From Glandiceps talaboti (taxonomy: Eukaryota; Hemichordata; Enteropneusta; Spengelidae), in NCBI RefSeq assembly GCF_964340395.1, contig NC_135564.1, forward strand, positions 23,290,887-23,354,886: a stretch of 64,000 bases of DNA, given 5' to 3'. Under the pieces are notes generated by a model, which saw nothing but the letters and a program-made list of their open reading frames with translations, had not been told where the DNA came from and did no database searches. Positions 1 through 11,605 of the stretch are shown piece by piece. The translations under genes and the position numbers were made by a program. How positions within the stretch are numbered: the first letter of the stretch is position 1; each line of letters begins with the position of its first letter.

Positions 1-519
1 TAATACATAGAGCCACATTTGTAGTAAACAATCACTATATATAATAATGCATAACTAAACAACTCAAAATTAAGCTATTACTTACAAACTACAGACACAT
101 TATGTGTGGCTTTTGTCTTGTAGATCATGTCTATAGATAATGCAGAACCAGATAAACATACGCATGCATAACTTTTGATGCTCATATCACTTTTTACTCA
201 ATGGCAGCCATATTTGTAGTGAACAATCATGATTTACCAATTAACTTAAAAATGTTAATACCTGGAGACTATATTAAGGTGTCTATCCCTATGTTGCCAG
301 GTTTAAACTTTCTTTTTAGACATTGACCTTTCACCTAGACCTGGATCTTTAGACTCGGTTACTAAAATTCAGCAATTTCCTGCATTATCACAGACACTTC
401 GTAGTATTTATTTGTTGGCACCAATTTGTTTTAAATTATGTCTCCATTCAGTCACATTTAAAGGGGCGGGGTGTATGTCACCTATGAAGACTTGTTACTG
501 TGATACTGCAACTGTCATT
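1..519. other. intronic sequence with old repeat fragment
   Basis: No coding exon is visible. Around 190-340 there is a fragment related to repeat family F4 (see 46464): the phrase 'atggcagccatatttgt' followed by a gaacaatca-type stretch matches 46650-46690 closely. Because the next exon is internal to a gene, this stretch is probably intron of the ACP6-like gene, but its upstream exon lies outside the window. Confidence 0.5.
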
Positions 520-2757
520 ATTTAATATTGTAACTCCTTACCGACATCCATCCAACTGTTAATATTGTAACTCCTTACAGACATCCATTGATCTGTTAAT
601 ATTGTAACTCCTTACCGACATCCATCCATCTGTTAATGTAACTCTTTACTGACATCCATTGATGTTATAACTCCTTACTGACATCCATTGATCTGTTAAT
701 ATTGTAACTCCTTACTGACATCCATCCTTCTGTTAATATTATAACTCCTTACCAACATCCATTGATGTGTTAATATTATAACTCCTTACTGACATCCATT
801 GATCTGTTAATATTGAAACTCCTTACTGACATCCATTGATCTGTTAATATTGTAACTCCTTACTGACATCCATTGATCTGTTAATATTGTAACTCCTTAC
901 TGACATCCATTGATCTGTTAATATTGTAATTACTTACTGAAATCCATTGATCTGTTAACATTGTAACTCCTTACTGACATCCATTGATCTGTTAATATTG
1001 TAACTCCTTACAGATATCCACTGATCTGTTAACATTGTAACTCCTTACTGACATCCATTGATCTGTTAATATTGTAACTCCTTACCGACATCCATCCATC
1101 TGTTAATATTGTAACTCCTTACTGACATCCATTGATCTGTTAACATTGTAACTCCTTACCGACATCCATCCATCTGTTAATATTGTAACTCCTTACTGAC
1201 ATCCATCCATCTGTTAATATTGTAACTCCTTACTGACATCCATCCATCTGTTAATATTGTAACTCCTTACTGACATCCATCCATCTGTTAATATTGTAAC
1301 TCCTTACTGACATCCATTGATCTGTTAATATTGTAACTCCTTACAGACATCCACTGATCTGTTAACATTGTAACTCCTTACCGACATCCATCCATCTGTT
1401 AATATTATAACTCCTTACTGACATCCATCCTTCTGTTAATATTGTAACTCCTTACTGACATCCATTGATCTGTGAACATTGTAACTCCTTACTGACATCC
1501 ATTGATGTGTTAATATTGTAACTCCTTACTGACATCCATCCTTCTGTTAATATTGTAACTCCTTACTGACATCCATTGATCTGTTAATATTGAAACTCCT
1601 TACTGACATCCATCCATCTGTTAATATTGTAACTCCTTACCGACATCCATTGATGTGTTAATATTGTAACTCCTTACTGACATCCATTGATCTGTTAATA
1701 TTGAAACTCCTTACTGACATCCATTGATCTGTTAACATTGTAACTCCTTACTGACATCCATCCTTCTGTTAATATTATAACTCCTTACTGACATCCATTG
1801 ATCTGTTAATATTGTAACTCCTTACTGACATCCATTGATCTGTTAACGTTGTAACTCCTTACTGACATCCATCCTTCTGTTAATATTATAACTCCTTACT
1901 GACATCCATTGATCTGTTAACATTGTAACTCCTTACTGACATCCATTGATCTGTTAACATTATAACTCCTTACTGACATCCATTGATCTGTTAATATTGT
2001 AACTCCTTACTGACATCCATTGATGTGTTAACATTGTAACTCCTTACTGACATCCATTGATCTGTTAACATTGTAACTCCTTACTGACATCCATTGATCT
2101 GTTAATATTGTAACTCCTTACTGACATCCATTGATCTGTTAATATTGTAACTCCTTACTGACATCCATTGATCTGTTAATATTGTAACTCCTTACTGACA
2201 TCCATTGATGTGTTAATGTTATAACTCCTTACTGACATCCATTGATCTGTTAACATTATAACTCCTTACAGACATCCATCCTTCTGTTAATATTGTAACT
2301 CCTTACTGACATCCATTGATCTGTTAATATTGTAACTCCTTACTGACATCCATTGATCTGTTAATATTATAACTCCTTACTGACATCCATTGATCTGTTA
2401 ATATTGTAACTCCTTACTGACATCCATTGATCTGTTAACATTATAACTCCTTACTGACATCCATTGATCTGTTAATATTATAACTCCTTACTGACATCCA
2501 TTGATCTGTTAATATTATAACTCCTTACTGACATCCATCCATCTGTTAATATTGTAACTCCTTACCGACATCCATCCATCTGTTAATATTGTAACTCCTT
2601 ACTGACATCCATTGATCTGTGAACATTGTAACTCCTTACTTACATCCATCCATCTGTTAATATTGTAACTCCTTACAGACATCCATTGATGTGTTAATAT
2701 TGTAACTCCTTACCGACATCTATCCATCTGTTAATATTATAACTGCTTACCGACATC
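520..2757. repeat. minisatellite array 1, 37-bp unit, about 60 copies
   Basis: Head-to-tail copies of a 37-bp unit. Its core reads 'ctgttaatattgtaactcc' followed by 'ttactgacatccattgat'. Two common end variants alternate (ccattgat and ccatccat/ccttct). One or two units near 630-670 are shortened. The array lies in the intron upstream of the acid phosphatase exon and stops about 30 bp before that exon's splice acceptor. No protein is encoded. Confidence 0.97.
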
Positions 2758-2787
2758 TTCCACAATATACTTGTCTTTAGTTTTCAG

Positions 2788-2949
2788 AAATTCCATATCT
2801 ATTCCTGTCACGATACAACACTGATGGCATTACTGTGTGGATTGGGCATATTTGATGAAAAATGGCCACCCTATGCAGCTGACCTTACTTTTGAACTTTA
2901 CGAAGACAAAGACGGTCAGCAGTATGTTAGAACCCTGTACAATGGAAAG
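2788..2949 (+). CDS. ACP6: ACP6-like histidine acid phosphatase, penultimate coding exon
   Basis: A 54-codon exon, open in phase 0 at both ends, preceded by 'ttttcag' (AG at 2786-2787) and followed by 'gtaagt' (from 2950). The translation carries the HD dipeptide of the histidine acid phosphatase family (SCHDTTLMALLCGLGIF). The next segment, FDEKWPPYAADLTFELY, resembles lysophosphatidic acid phosphatase type 6, the mitochondrial member of the family, more than prostatic or lysosomal acid phosphatases. In this family the D of the HD motif is the proton donor for phosphomonoester hydrolysis. The exon is unbroken, with coding-like composition amid repeats. The exon with the catalytic RHGxRxP motif lies upstream, outside the window. 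'ctttag' at 2775-2780 is a less likely alternative acceptor. Orthology to ACP6 is by memory of the family pattern, not alignment. Confidence 0.85.
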
Positions 2950-3104
2950 GTAAGTCTACTTATATTTGGACAGCTAATATGGGCAGCCTTATAATTCTAT
3001 ATTTTGCATGACCTGAGGAACCTTATATTTCTTCATTCTGGAGCTGCCCTAGCAACCTGCACAGAGATGAAGGACAGTACTTTCTCCCTAAGAGCTATGG
3101 GAGC

Positions 3105-3715
3105 TATTAAATAACTTAAACTCAAAAACTACTGGGGCAGATTGGTCTGAAATTTAGTGGGAACATTCTTACGACTGTTTGGATTAAGATTTGTTCATGA
3201 CATGATGATTCCATCAGTGATATGCAAATTAGGGCTAAAAATGTTTCTTTTTTGGTGAAAAATCTTTAATTGCAAAACTACTGAGCAGATTTGGATTAAA
3301 GTTAATGGGGATGGATCTGGGGTGTATAGATGTAGAAATATTAAGCATTTAATGATCTCATCATTGATATGCAAATTAAGTGTATAAATGTGAATTTTGG
3401 TCAAAAACTTACATCTCAAAAAGTACAATGAGCCTGAAATTTGGAGAGATGTTTCTGGAAGTGATATTCTGGAGGTTTTGCTCAAAATATTTTGGGACAA
3501 TTGGCCCTGGCAACTATGACCACACCCTTAGCAACAGCTGAACAATTGTGTATCTCACAAAGATAACAGGGATTCATAGATGAGTGAACAAACGTTCAAA
3601 AAGGATATCCAAATGTACCTAGCAACAAGACCACGCCCATAGCATCAGCCAAATGATCACATATATGATCACAACTGGATAATCATTCAGTAAATTAACA
3701 CCTATACTGTTTTTT
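3105..3715 (+). repeat. F1 dispersed repeat, fragment without its hairpin end
   Basis: Starts in the F1 body ('aaactcaaaaactactggg') and runs to 'cacctatactgtt', where a second F1 copy begins. It shares several hundred bases of colinear similarity with the copies at 3716, 26536, 60050 and 62658. The missing end was lost by truncation, or by insertion of the following copy next to the T-run. Confidence 0.8.
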
Positions 3716-5110
3716 AGCACAACTGAACTTGTTCAGTAGTGCTATAGGGATCGCCTGGCGTCTGTCTGTCTGTGTGTGTGTGTGTGTGGATGTGTGTGTG
3801 TGTGTAAACAACTTAAAGTCAAAAACCGCTGAACCGATTGCCACGATATTTGGTGGGTCCATTACTTTGGGTGTCTAGTTGGGAAATTGTTCAAATCAAA
3901 ATGATCGCATCACAGGTGTGTGATTTGGGTCAAAAAATGTGATTTTTGGTCAAAAAACTTAAACTCAGAAACTACTGGGCAGATTGGTGCGAAATTTGGT
4001 GGGAACATTCTTAAGGTGGTGTAAAGTAAGATTTGTTCATGACGGGATGATTCCATCAGTGATATGCAAATTAGGGCTAAAATGTGTCTTTTTGGTTAAA
4101 AATCTATAATTCTAAAACTACTGAGCAGATTGGGCTGAAATTTAATGGGAATGTATCTAGGGATGTATGGACGAAGAAATGTTAAGCTTACCATGATTCC
4201 ATGAGTGATATGCAAATTAGGTGTAAAAATGTTCATTTTTGGTCAAAAACTTATATCTCAAAAAGTACTTGGTCAATTAGTCTGAAACTTGGCGAGATGT
4301 TTCTGAAACTGTTATTCTGCAGATTTTCTTAAAAACATTTTGACAAAATTGGCCCTAGCGACCATGACCACGCCCTTAGCAACAACCAAATGGCAGTATA
4401 TTTTGGTCAAATAACAACATCATCTGGTAAGCAAGTGAGTAAACATTCAACAAATGTATGCAAATACCCTAGCAACCATGACCACGCCCATAGCAACAGC
4501 CAAACGGTGGTGTATTTCACAAAGATAACAACAGGGTTTAATAGATAATTGAATAAACATCCAAAAAATGTATGTAAATTTGCATAGCAACAAGACCACG
4601 CCCATAACAACAGCCAAATAATCACGTATATTGCAAAGATAACAACAGGAATAGAAAGACAGATGAATTAACATTCAAAAAATGTATGCAAATACCCTAG
4701 TAACCATGACCACGCCCATAGCAACAGCCAAACGGTGGTGTATTTCACAAAGATAACAACAGGGTTTAATAGACAATTGAATAAACATTCAAAAAATGTA
4801 TGTAAATTTTCCTAGCAACAAGACCACGCCCATAGCAACAGCCAAATGATCACGTATATTGCAAAGACAATATCAGGAATTCATACACAAGTGAACAAAA
4901 ACATACACAAATGTATGCAAATATATCTAACAACATGACCATGCCCATAGCAACAGTCAAATGATAGCATTTATCGTAAAGATAACAACATGGTTGGATA
5001 GGCAACTGGATAGTTATTCAGCAAATAAACACCTATTGTTAGCATAGACTAGCATATGGATAAACATTTTTAAAAACTACAGTTGTGCTACAACGCCATT
5101 GGCGGTATTT
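3716..5110 (+). repeat. F1 dispersed repeat, near-complete copy
   Basis: It begins after TTTTT with a 13-bp hairpin whose arms are AGCACAACTGAAC and GTTCAGTAGTGCT (12/13 paired). A CTGT/GT microsatellite (about 3755-3805) follows, then the body. The second half (about 4330-4990) is made of degenerate repeats of roughly 110-120 bp around 'agaccacgcccatagcaac'. It ends in 'acagttgtgctacaacgcc' and 'attggcggtatttt', so AGCACAACTG recurs inverted at the far end (CAGTTGTGCT). Short subterminal inverted repeats, a terminal hairpin, a microsatellite and internal tandem units resemble Helentron-associated (HINE/DINE-1-like) elements. That assignment is inference. There is no coding capacity. Confidence 0.8.
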
Positions 5111-5170
5111 TCATTGAATTATCCTCTCTCACACCACAGTGCCTCCACCAACAAGCTCCACCATCGCCCA

Positions 5171-7458
5171 TGCTAATGATGCCTGTTTGATTACCATACT
5201 AGTTGTGTGCCAATGATGCCTGTTAGATTACCATACTAGTTGTGTGGCAATGATACCTGTTAGATTACCATACTAGTTGTGTGCCAATGATACCTGTTAG
5301 ATTACCATACTAGTTGTGTGCCAATGATGCCTGTTAGATTACCATACTAGTTGTGTGTTAATGATACCTGTTAGATTACCATACTAGTTGTGTGGCAATG
5401 ATACCTGTTAGATTACCATACTAGTTGTGTGCCAATGATACCTGTTAGATTACCATACTAGTTGTGTGTTAATGATACCTGTTAGATTACCATACTAGTT
5501 GTTTGCCAATGATGCCTGTTAGATTAAAATACTAGTTGTGTGTTAATGATACCTATTAGATTACCATACTAGTTGTGTTAATGATGCCTGATAGATTACC
5601 ATACTAGTTGTGTGGCAATGATGCCTGTTAGATTACCATACTAGTTGTGTACCAATGATGCCTGTTAGATTAACATACTAGTTGTGTGTTAATGATACCT
5701 GTTAGATTAACATACTAGTTGTGTTAATGATGCCTGATAGATTACCATACTAGTTGTGTGGCAATGAGACCTGTTAGATTACCATACTAGTTGTGTGTTA
5801 ATGATACCTGTTAGATTACCATACTAGTTGTGTGTTAATGATACCTGTTAGATTACCATACTAGTTGTGTGGCAATGATGCCTGTTAGATTACCATACCA
5901 GTTGTGTGCCAATGATGCCTGTTAGATTACCATACTAGTTGTGTTTTAATGATACCTGTTAGATTACCATACTAGTTGTGTGTTAATGATACCTGTTAGA
6001 TTACCATACTAGTTGTGTGTTAATGATACCTGTTAGATTACCATACTAGTTGTGTGTTAATGATACCTGTTAGATTACCATACTAGTTGTGTGTTAATGA
6101 TACCTGTTAGATTACCATACTAGTTGTGTGTTAATGATACCTGTTAGATTACCATACTAGTTGTGTGTTAATGATACCTGTTAGATTACCATACTAGTTG
6201 TGTGTTAATGATACCTGTTAGATTACATTACTAGTTGTGTGTTAATGATACCTGTTAGATTACCATACTAGTTGTGTGTTAATGATACCTGTTAGATTAC
6301 CATACTAGTTGTGTGTTAATGATACCTGTTAGATTACATTACTAGTTGTGTGTTAATGATGCCTGTTAGATTACCATACTAGTTGTGTGTTAATGATGCC
6401 TGTTAGATTACCATACTAGTTGTGTGTTAATGATACCTGTTAGATTACCATACTAGTTGTGTGGCAATGATACCTGTTAGATTACCATACTAGTTGTGTG
6501 TTAATGATGCCTGGTAGATTACCATACTCGTTATGTGTTAATGATGCCTGTTAGATTACCATACTAGTTGTGTGTTAATGATGCCTGTTAGATTACCATA
6601 CTAGTTGTGTGGCAATGATACCTGTTAGATTACCATACTAGTTGTGTTTTAATGATACCTGTTAGATTACCATACTAGTTGTGTATTAACGATGCCTGTT
6701 AGATTACCATACTAGTTGTGTGGCAATGGTGCCTGTTAGATTACCATACTAGTTGTGTGGCAATGATACCTGTTAGATTACCATACTAGTTGTGTTTTAA
6801 TGATACCTGTTAGATTACCATATTAGTTGTGTGTTAATGATACCTGTTAGATTACCATACTAGTTGTGTGGCAATGGTGCCTCTTAGATTACCATACTAG
6901 TTGTGTGGCAATGATACCTGTTAGATTACCATACTAGTTGTGTGGCAATGATACCTGTTAGATTACCATACTAGTTGTGCTTTAATGATACCTGTTAGAT
7001 TACCATATTAGTTGTGTGTTAATGATACCTGTTAGATTACCATACTAGTTGTGTGGCAATGGTGCCTCTTAGATTACCATACTAGTTGTGTGTTAATGAT
7101 ACCTGTTAGATTCCAATACTAGTTGTGTGTTAATGATGCCTGTTAGATTACCATACTAGTTGTGTGTTAATGATACCTGTTAGATTACCATACTAGTTGC
7201 GTGTTAATGATACCTGTTAGATTACCATACTAGTTGTGTGTTAATGATGCCTGTTAGATTACCATACTAGTTGTGTGGCAATGATACCTGTTAGATTACC
7301 ATACTAGTTGTGTGTTAATGATACCTGTTAGATTACCATACTAGTTGTGTGTTAATGATACCTTTTAGATTACCATACTAGTTGTGTGGCAATGATACCT
7401 GTTAGATTACCATACTAGTTGTGTGGCAATGATGCCTGTTAGATTACCATACTAGTTG
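5171..7458. repeat. minisatellite array 2, block a (37-bp unit, about 62 copies)
   Basis: 37-bp unit with core 'ttagattaccatactagttg' followed by 'tgtgttaatgatacctg'. Variants are gtt/ggc/gcc before 'aatgat' and atacctg/atgcctg. The block ends exactly where LINE-A begins (ctagttg|aagacag). It continues at 10913 and again at 16335, so the three blocks are one array split by later insertions. Confidence 0.97.
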
Positions 7459-7474
7459 AAGACAGAAGAATATA

Positions 7475-7969
7475 GTGGTATTCAACTTACCAGAGGGATC
7501 AAGTATACTAAGATCTGAGCTGTTAAAGTATGATAAAGAACACTTGGCTAATGTGATAGAGATAACTAGTGGAAATAAGGAAGTTGAAGTGGAAGTTAGA
7601 AGACTAGGCAAGAAGGAGCAGATAGATAATAATGATGAAGATGAAGAAGAAGGATCCCACAAGACTGCCAAACCTAGACCTCTACTTGTATCATTCCACA
7701 CTGAAGAAATGAAGTCTAAAGTTATGAAGAATTTATATAAGTTGAAGGATGCTAGGGATCCCTACAACAAGATAAGCATCAAGAATGATATGACAAGACA
7801 GGAAAGAGAGGTGGATAAAGGACTCCAAGAGGATGTAAGAAAGAGGAATACAGAAATGAATGACCCACATTTTTTCTACGCAGTCAGAGGGCTTCCGTGG
7901 GACAGAAGAGTTGTGAAAATAAAGAGAAGACCACCAAGAGAGGTGGATCAGTCACAAAGAGAAATATAG
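7475..7969 (+). CDS. LINE-A ORF1-like protein, 5'-truncated
   Basis: An open frame of about 164 codons ending at TAG 7967-7969. The first Met at 7475 is probably not the native start, because the element is truncated at 7459 and the frame reads in from it. The product has an acidic stretch (DEDEEEG), then RPLLVSFHTEEMKSKVMKNL. The second part resembles the RRM-plus-C-terminal region of LINE ORF1 RNA-binding proteins. ORF1 proteins bind the element's RNA and form the retrotransposition particle. The C-terminal part overlaps the next frame, which opens the endonuclease. Confidence 0.65.
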   Translation: MVFNLPEGSSILRSELLKYDKEHLANVIEITSGNKEVEVEVRRLGKKEQIDNNDEDEEEGSHKTAKPRPLLVSFHTEEMKSKVMKNLYKLKDARDPYNKISIKNDMTRQEREVDKGLQEDVRKRNTEMNDPHFFYAVRGLPWDRRVVKIKRRPPREVDQSQREI

Positions 7970-8815
7970 AAATATGGAGTACAAATGCTGATGTCCTGAC
8001 CCAAGAGAAATTTCAAGAGTTAAGCTGTAGAGTGAAGGAGAATGAACCCGATATAATTGCAATTTCTGAAGTTAAACCTAAGCACTTCAAATACAGTTTA
8101 AATATAGCACAGTTTAGCCTACAAGGGTATAATCTGGAAGCACTAAACATTACTGAGGTCATTGGCAGGGGAATGTTACTGTATATAAATAAACATTTAT
8201 CCTATAATTTATTGGATGTAGATCAACTGATCTCAGTCCAGGAAGCACAAGTTTGTGCAATAAGCCTAGAAGGACCTGACACTTTGTTGTTTTGTTCATT
8301 ATACAGAAGTCCGAGTTCAAATCCACCAAATGACGAAAGTATAAATAATCTATTTAGTTATCTTGCTGATATGAAACATTCACATACCGTAATTGCAGGT
8401 GATATGAACTATCCAAATATAGACTGGAACATTTATAGAAATACTGCAACAGGAACTGGTAAGGAATTCAACTTTATTGAGGCTGTCCGAGACTGCTATC
8501 TACATCAACATGTGAATTTACCGACCAGGGGGAGAGGTACTGATAGGCCTTCTATCTTAGACCTTGTCTTCACAAATGAAAAGGAAATTGTAGATTGCGT
8601 AGAACATGATGCCCCCCCCCCCCCCCCCCCCCCCCCCGGGGAAGAGGGACCATTCTATGTTGAAGATCAAAGTCATGTGTGTTAAAGAGGACAATGTACA
8701 ACCAAAGATTAGATATAAATATGATAATGGAGACTACAATAAAATGAAAGAAATGTTAAGTATAGACTGGGCAGAAGTACTTAATTCCTGCGGAGATGAT
8801 GTGAATATACAATGA
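7897..8815 (+). pseudogene. LINE-A ORF2 N-terminal: APE-type endonuclease, frameshifted
   Basis: Two frames together make one endonuclease domain. The first (to 8685) carries the expected landmarks: IWSTNADVL near the start, an ISEVKP acidic motif, SLYRSPSS, AGDMNYPNIDW with catalytic D and N, and SILDLVFTN. A 26-base C run at 8612-8637 then shifts the frame, and the conserved DH that ends the active site (GKRDHSMLKIK) reads in the next frame (8606-8815). APE-type endonucleases nick the target DNA to prime reverse transcription. The real ORF2 start is uncertain; it may lie near 7960. Stops between 8816 and 9061 separate this from the RT. Confidence 0.8.
8612..8637 (+). repeat. poly(C) tract of 26 bases inside the endonuclease frame
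   Basis: An uninterrupted run of C between the codons for EHDA and the downstream GKRDH motif. Its position in a conserved part of the domain, and the frame change across it, show that it grew after insertion of the LINE. Confidence 0.95.
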
Positions 8816-9061
8816 AACACATTTCTAGAAATTTATAGAGAAGCGTAAACAGTCTGCATTCCACAGAAAGTTGTGAATCCGTCCAAAAAGAACTGTGCTG
8901 TACCCCTGGATAGAAAAACGTTAGCAAAGGTTAAAAAGAAGAACAGATCATGGCAAAGATTCTTGCAAACAAAAGATGGTCAAGTATAACAGGACTATTG
9001 TAAAATCCGAAACCAAGTTAGAAGAATAACAAGGAAAGTACAGAAAGATTATGAAAAGTCA

Positions 9062-10797
9062 GTGGCGAAGGAGGTCAAGACAAACCCAAAAAAGTTCTGG
9101 GGCTATGCCAGTTCTAAATCTAAATTAAGAACTGGAGTACCAAACCTATCCAAAACAGGCAATGATAAAGGAGAAGATATGACCACCTGTGACAAAGAAA
9201 AAGCAGAGGTTCTTGCTGATTTCTTTTCGTCAGTCTTCACAAGGGAGCAACAAGGCCACTGGGATTTACCAAATACCATACATGCTAGACACATACTTGA
9301 GCTGAATATTACTCCAGAGACTACACTTAAGATTTTATCCAAGTTAAAAACCTCAAAATCACCAGGCCCTGACCTCGTACATCCCAGAATATTATATGAA
9401 CTTAGAGAAGTGCTCTGTACCCCATTAACCATAATTTACAACACATCACTAAAGACAGGGACAATACCTAATGACTGGAAGTGTGCCAACGTTACGCCTA
9501 TATTTAAGAAAGGTTGTAAATGGTTAGCCAGCAATTACCGACCAATCAGCCTTACAAGTGTTGTCTGTAAAATAATGGAAACCATGATAAGGAACTCTAT
9601 TGTGAAATATATGAACAGTAATAACTTGTTTAGTGATCAACAGTTTGGTTTCATCAGTGGTCGTTCAACTGTACTACAACTAATCAAAGTGTTAGACAAG
9701 TGGACAGAAATTATTGATCTTGGAGGATGTGTTGATGTTGTGTACTGTGACTTTATGAAGGCCTTTGACAAAGTGCCTCATAAGCGTTTAATGGAGAAAC
9801 TTCAATACTATGGGATCCCAAGCCTGCTGCTAAACTGGATATCTGCTTTCCTCAATAATCAGAAACAAAAAGTTATTGTAAATGGCGTTTCATCGGAATG
9901 GCAGGAGGTGCTAAGTGGTATACCCCAAGGATCTGTCTTAGGACCCATACTTTTTGTAATATATATTAACACACTTCCAGATGTAGTACAAAGCTCAGAA
10001 ATATATCTATTCGCAGACGATACCAAAGTTTTCAGGGGAATATTCAAGGAAGAAGGCTGTGATTGCTTACAAGCAGATATCGATAATATGTATACTTGGA
10101 CAGAGAACTCTCTTCTGAAATTTCATCCAGATAAATGTGCCAGTATGCGGATAGGAAAGACACACTTGTCAGATAGATCATATACCATGGGACAAAATAA
10201 GGTCAAACTTAGAAATACAAAGGAAGAGAAGGATATAGGAGTAATCGTGGATGATAAGCTATCCTTTTCAAGTCACATGTCTACAAAAATAAACAAGGCA
10301 AATTCCATAATGGGTCTGATAAGGAGAACTTATGCTCATCTTGACAAAGAAAGTTTTTTATTATTGTACAAAGGTCTGGTCAGGCCACATCTGGAATATG
10401 CAAATCAAGTTTGGGCACCTTACCTTAAAAAGGATATTATTTCCATCGAGAACGTACAGCGCAGAGCTACCAAGTTAATTCCAGGATTTAGAGAATTGTC
10501 ATACCAGGAAAGACTAAGGCATCTGAACTTACCAACTTTGGCTTACCGTCGTCTATGTCGGGGAAATATGACACTAGAGTGACTGATTTTGTCAAGACCA
10601 GACATTGTGACACTAGAGGGCATCAATATAAACTGTACAAAGTCCATACTAGGCTGGATATTAGAAAATTTTCTTTTGTACATAGAAGTATAAACCAATG
10701 GAATAGTCTTCCCAATCATGTGGTTGATGCACCAAATGTATATACTTTTGAGAGACGTTTAGATAGACACTGGGAAGGACTTGCAAATGAAATTTAA
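9062..10797 (+). pseudogene. LINE-A ORF2: reverse transcriptase and C-terminal domain
   Basis: A long frame (9062-10582) with the RT blocks in order: TSKSPGPDLVHPRIL, SNYRPISLTSVVCKIME, QFGFISGRST, VVYCDFMKAFDKVPH, SGIPQGSVLGPILF and the catalytic LFADDTKVF near residue 320. The palm aspartates are intact. After AYRRLCRGN a small deletion shifts the frame, and the C-terminal segment continues at 10555-10797 (GKYDTRVTDF.. FVHRSINQWNSLP..). The Met at 9062 is only the first in an interrupted ORF2. RT copies the element RNA at the nicked target. The LINE is unlikely to be active. Confidence 0.9.
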
Positions 10798-10912
10798 ATT
10801 GAAGACTATGCAAGCATACGCACTGATAAGACTTTAGTTAACCATGATCTGATATCAGAGGCCTAAATAAGGCCTATAATCAGAATTGTACCTGTATACC
10901 TGTATACCTGTA

Positions 10913-11605
10913 TAGTTGTGTGTTAATGATACCTGTTAGATTACCATACTAGTTGTGTGTTAATGATACCTGTTAGATTACCATACTAGTTGTGTGGCAA
11001 TGATGCCTGTTAGATTACCATACTAGTTGTGTGGCAATGATACCTGTTAGATTACCATACTAGTTGTGTGTTAATAATGCCTGTTAGATTACCATACTAG
11101 TTGTGTGTTAATGATACCTGTTAGATTACCATACTAGTTGTGTGGCAATGATACATGTTAGATTACCATACTAGTTGTGTGTTAATGATGCCTGTTAGAT
11201 TACCATACTAGTTGTGTGTTAATGATGCCTGTTAGATAACCATACTAGTTGTGTGTTAATGATACCTGTTAGATTACCACAATAGTTGTGTGTTAATGAT
11301 GCCTGTTAGATTACCATACTAGTTGTGTGTTAATGATGCCTGTTAGATTACCATACTAGTTGTGTGTTAACGATGCCTGTTAGATAACCATACTAGTTGT
11401 GTGTTAATGATACCTGTTAGATTACCATAATAGTTGTGTGTTAATGATACCTGTTAGATTACCATACTAGTTGTGTGTTAATGATGCCTGTTAGATTACC
11501 ATACTAGTTGTGTGTTAATGATGCCTGTTAGATTACCATAATAGTTGTGTGTTAATGATACCTGTTAGATTACCATAATAGTTGTGTGTTAATGATACCT
11601 GTTAG
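10913..11605. repeat. minisatellite array 2, block b (about 19 copies)
   Basis: Continuation of the 37-bp array after LINE-A, with the same unit and the same variants. It stops within a unit at 'cctgttag', where the 4.7-kb insertion starts. Confidence 0.97.

Larger units (their letters stand above)
7459..10912 (+). mobile_element. LINE-A: 5'-truncated CR1/Jockey-type non-LTR retrotransposon
   Basis: A plus-strand LINE inserted in the 37-bp array. It has an ORF1-like segment, an APE endonuclease, a reverse transcriptase, a C-terminal domain and a 3' UTR ending in about three 8-bp repeats (tacctgta), the tail style known for CR1-like LINEs. The array shows 'tagttg' on both sides, which could be a 6-bp target duplication or micro-homology. 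The copy is dead: a frameshift lies at the poly(C) tract, stops fall between EN and RT, and a small deletion lies near 10565. The clade call rests on C-terminal wording such as QRRATKLIPGFRELSYQERL and is not proven. Confidence 0.9.

Noticed and set aside
520-2757. CRISPR-like regular repeats
   Set aside because: Units are contiguous with no unique spacers, and the context is animal genomic DNA. This is a minisatellite.
4407-4674. Minus-strand frames of about 70 codons in F1, also at 22078-22709 and 37712-38042
   Set aside because: They recur only because the F1 tandem units lack stops in some frames. The frames are not kept between copies.
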